Of a stretch of DNA of 26,035 nt, positions 25,802 to 26,035 are shown piece by piece. The stretch covers positions 1 to 26,035 of the forward strand of contig SLLW01000241.1 of assembly GCA_007133875.1 (NCBI GenBank), read 5' to 3'. Under the pieces are notes generated by a model that was not told the DNA's origin, did not search any database, and saw only the letters and a list, made by a program, of their open reading frames with translations. How positions within the stretch are numbered: position 1 is the first letter of the stretch; every line of letters begins with the position of its first letter. This stretch comes from Balneolales bacterium (GTDB lineage: Bacteria > Bacteroidota > Rhodothermia > Balneolales > Natronogracilivirgulaceae). The translations under genes and the position numbers were made by a program.

Positions 25802-26035
25802 ATGAAAGCTGATTTTAAAACAATTGAATATGCACCCGGTAAAGAGATGTCCGTAGATGTCGGCCGGCTTGCAAAACAAGCGAATGGAAGCTCATTTGTA
25901 CGCATCGGGGATACAGTAGTGATGGCAACAGCCACTGCTGCCAGAGAAGCCAGACCCGGCCAGCCCTTTTTTCCGCTGACCGTCGAGTTTAAAGAGACTT
26001 TTGCTGCCGGTGGAAAATTCCCCGGTGGATTCATC
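25802..26035 (+). CDS. pnp: Polyribonucleotide nucleotidyltransferase, N-terminal part (cut by window end)
   Basis: PNPase degrades RNA 3' to 5' by phosphorolysis and forms a trimer in the degradosome or on its own. Only the first 78 residues are present, ending in frame at the window edge. They match the first RNase PH-like domain: [21 protein letters not shown], then [12 protein letters not shown], then [10 protein letters not shown] and [10 protein letters not shown]. The start is ATG 25802, about 126 bases after the rpsO terminator, a gap long enough for its own promoter, although none is clear. Position after rpsO supports the call. Confidence 0.95.
   Translation, partial: MKADFKTIEYAPGKEMSVDVGRLAKQANGSSFVRIGDTVVMATATAAREARPGQPFFPLTVEFKETFAAGGKFPGGFI

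Overview
The window reads as ordinary chromosome from a free-living bacterium of the Bacteroidota/Rhodothermota/Balneolota assemblage, most likely Balneolota or Rhodothermota. This placement is an inference. It rests on a GWxTD-domain protein, on two intergenic promoters of the TTG-N20-TAnnTTT(G/A) type used by the Bacteroidota primary sigma factor, on roughly balanced base composition, and on protein motifs typical of that group. I see no insertion sequence, prophage, CRISPR array, tRNA or rRNA.

Layout. 1-1366 (+): an MtfA-like M90 metallopeptidase and a DoxX-like membrane protein. 6505-1398 (-): a zinc/iron-type Fur repressor and a MerC-family membrane protein (4-nt overlap), then GWxTD protein, pdxA (4-nt overlap), a SAM methyltransferase and ftsE (8-nt overlap). 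6506-6836 is a 331-nt intergenic region. It holds the fur promoter with an operator-like dyad, plus two predicted RNA folds not explained by any gene. 6837-12795 (+): a renalase-like FAD oxidoreductase, then two ABC half-exporters flanking ribonuclease Z. Their motifs suggest the two halves form one heterodimeric exporter. 13772-12957 (-): an inositol-monophosphatase-family enzyme. 13889-14131 (+): a small DUF883-like membrane-anchored protein. 14251-17581 (+): prfB with a programmed +1 frameshift, nadB and coaE. 18095-17613 (-): a DUF192 lipoprotein.

18219 to the window end (+) is a classic translation/RNA locus: rimP-nusA-infB-rbfA-truB-ribF, then rpsO and pnp (cut by the window edge). It has a recognisable promoter, a hairpin plus T7 tract right at the predicted transcript start, a switch-like leader before rpsO and an intrinsic terminator after it.

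No large novel enzymatic system was found. The most interesting unexplained signals are RNA- and regulation-level: the nested 103-nt fold at 6580-6682, the possible pseudoknot at 6747-6813, the Fur-type operator between promoter elements, the start-proximal hairpin of the rimP operon, and the competing hairpins before rpsO. At protein level, the RNase Z has an Asp in place of a usually conserved metal-binding His and carries a long basic tail.
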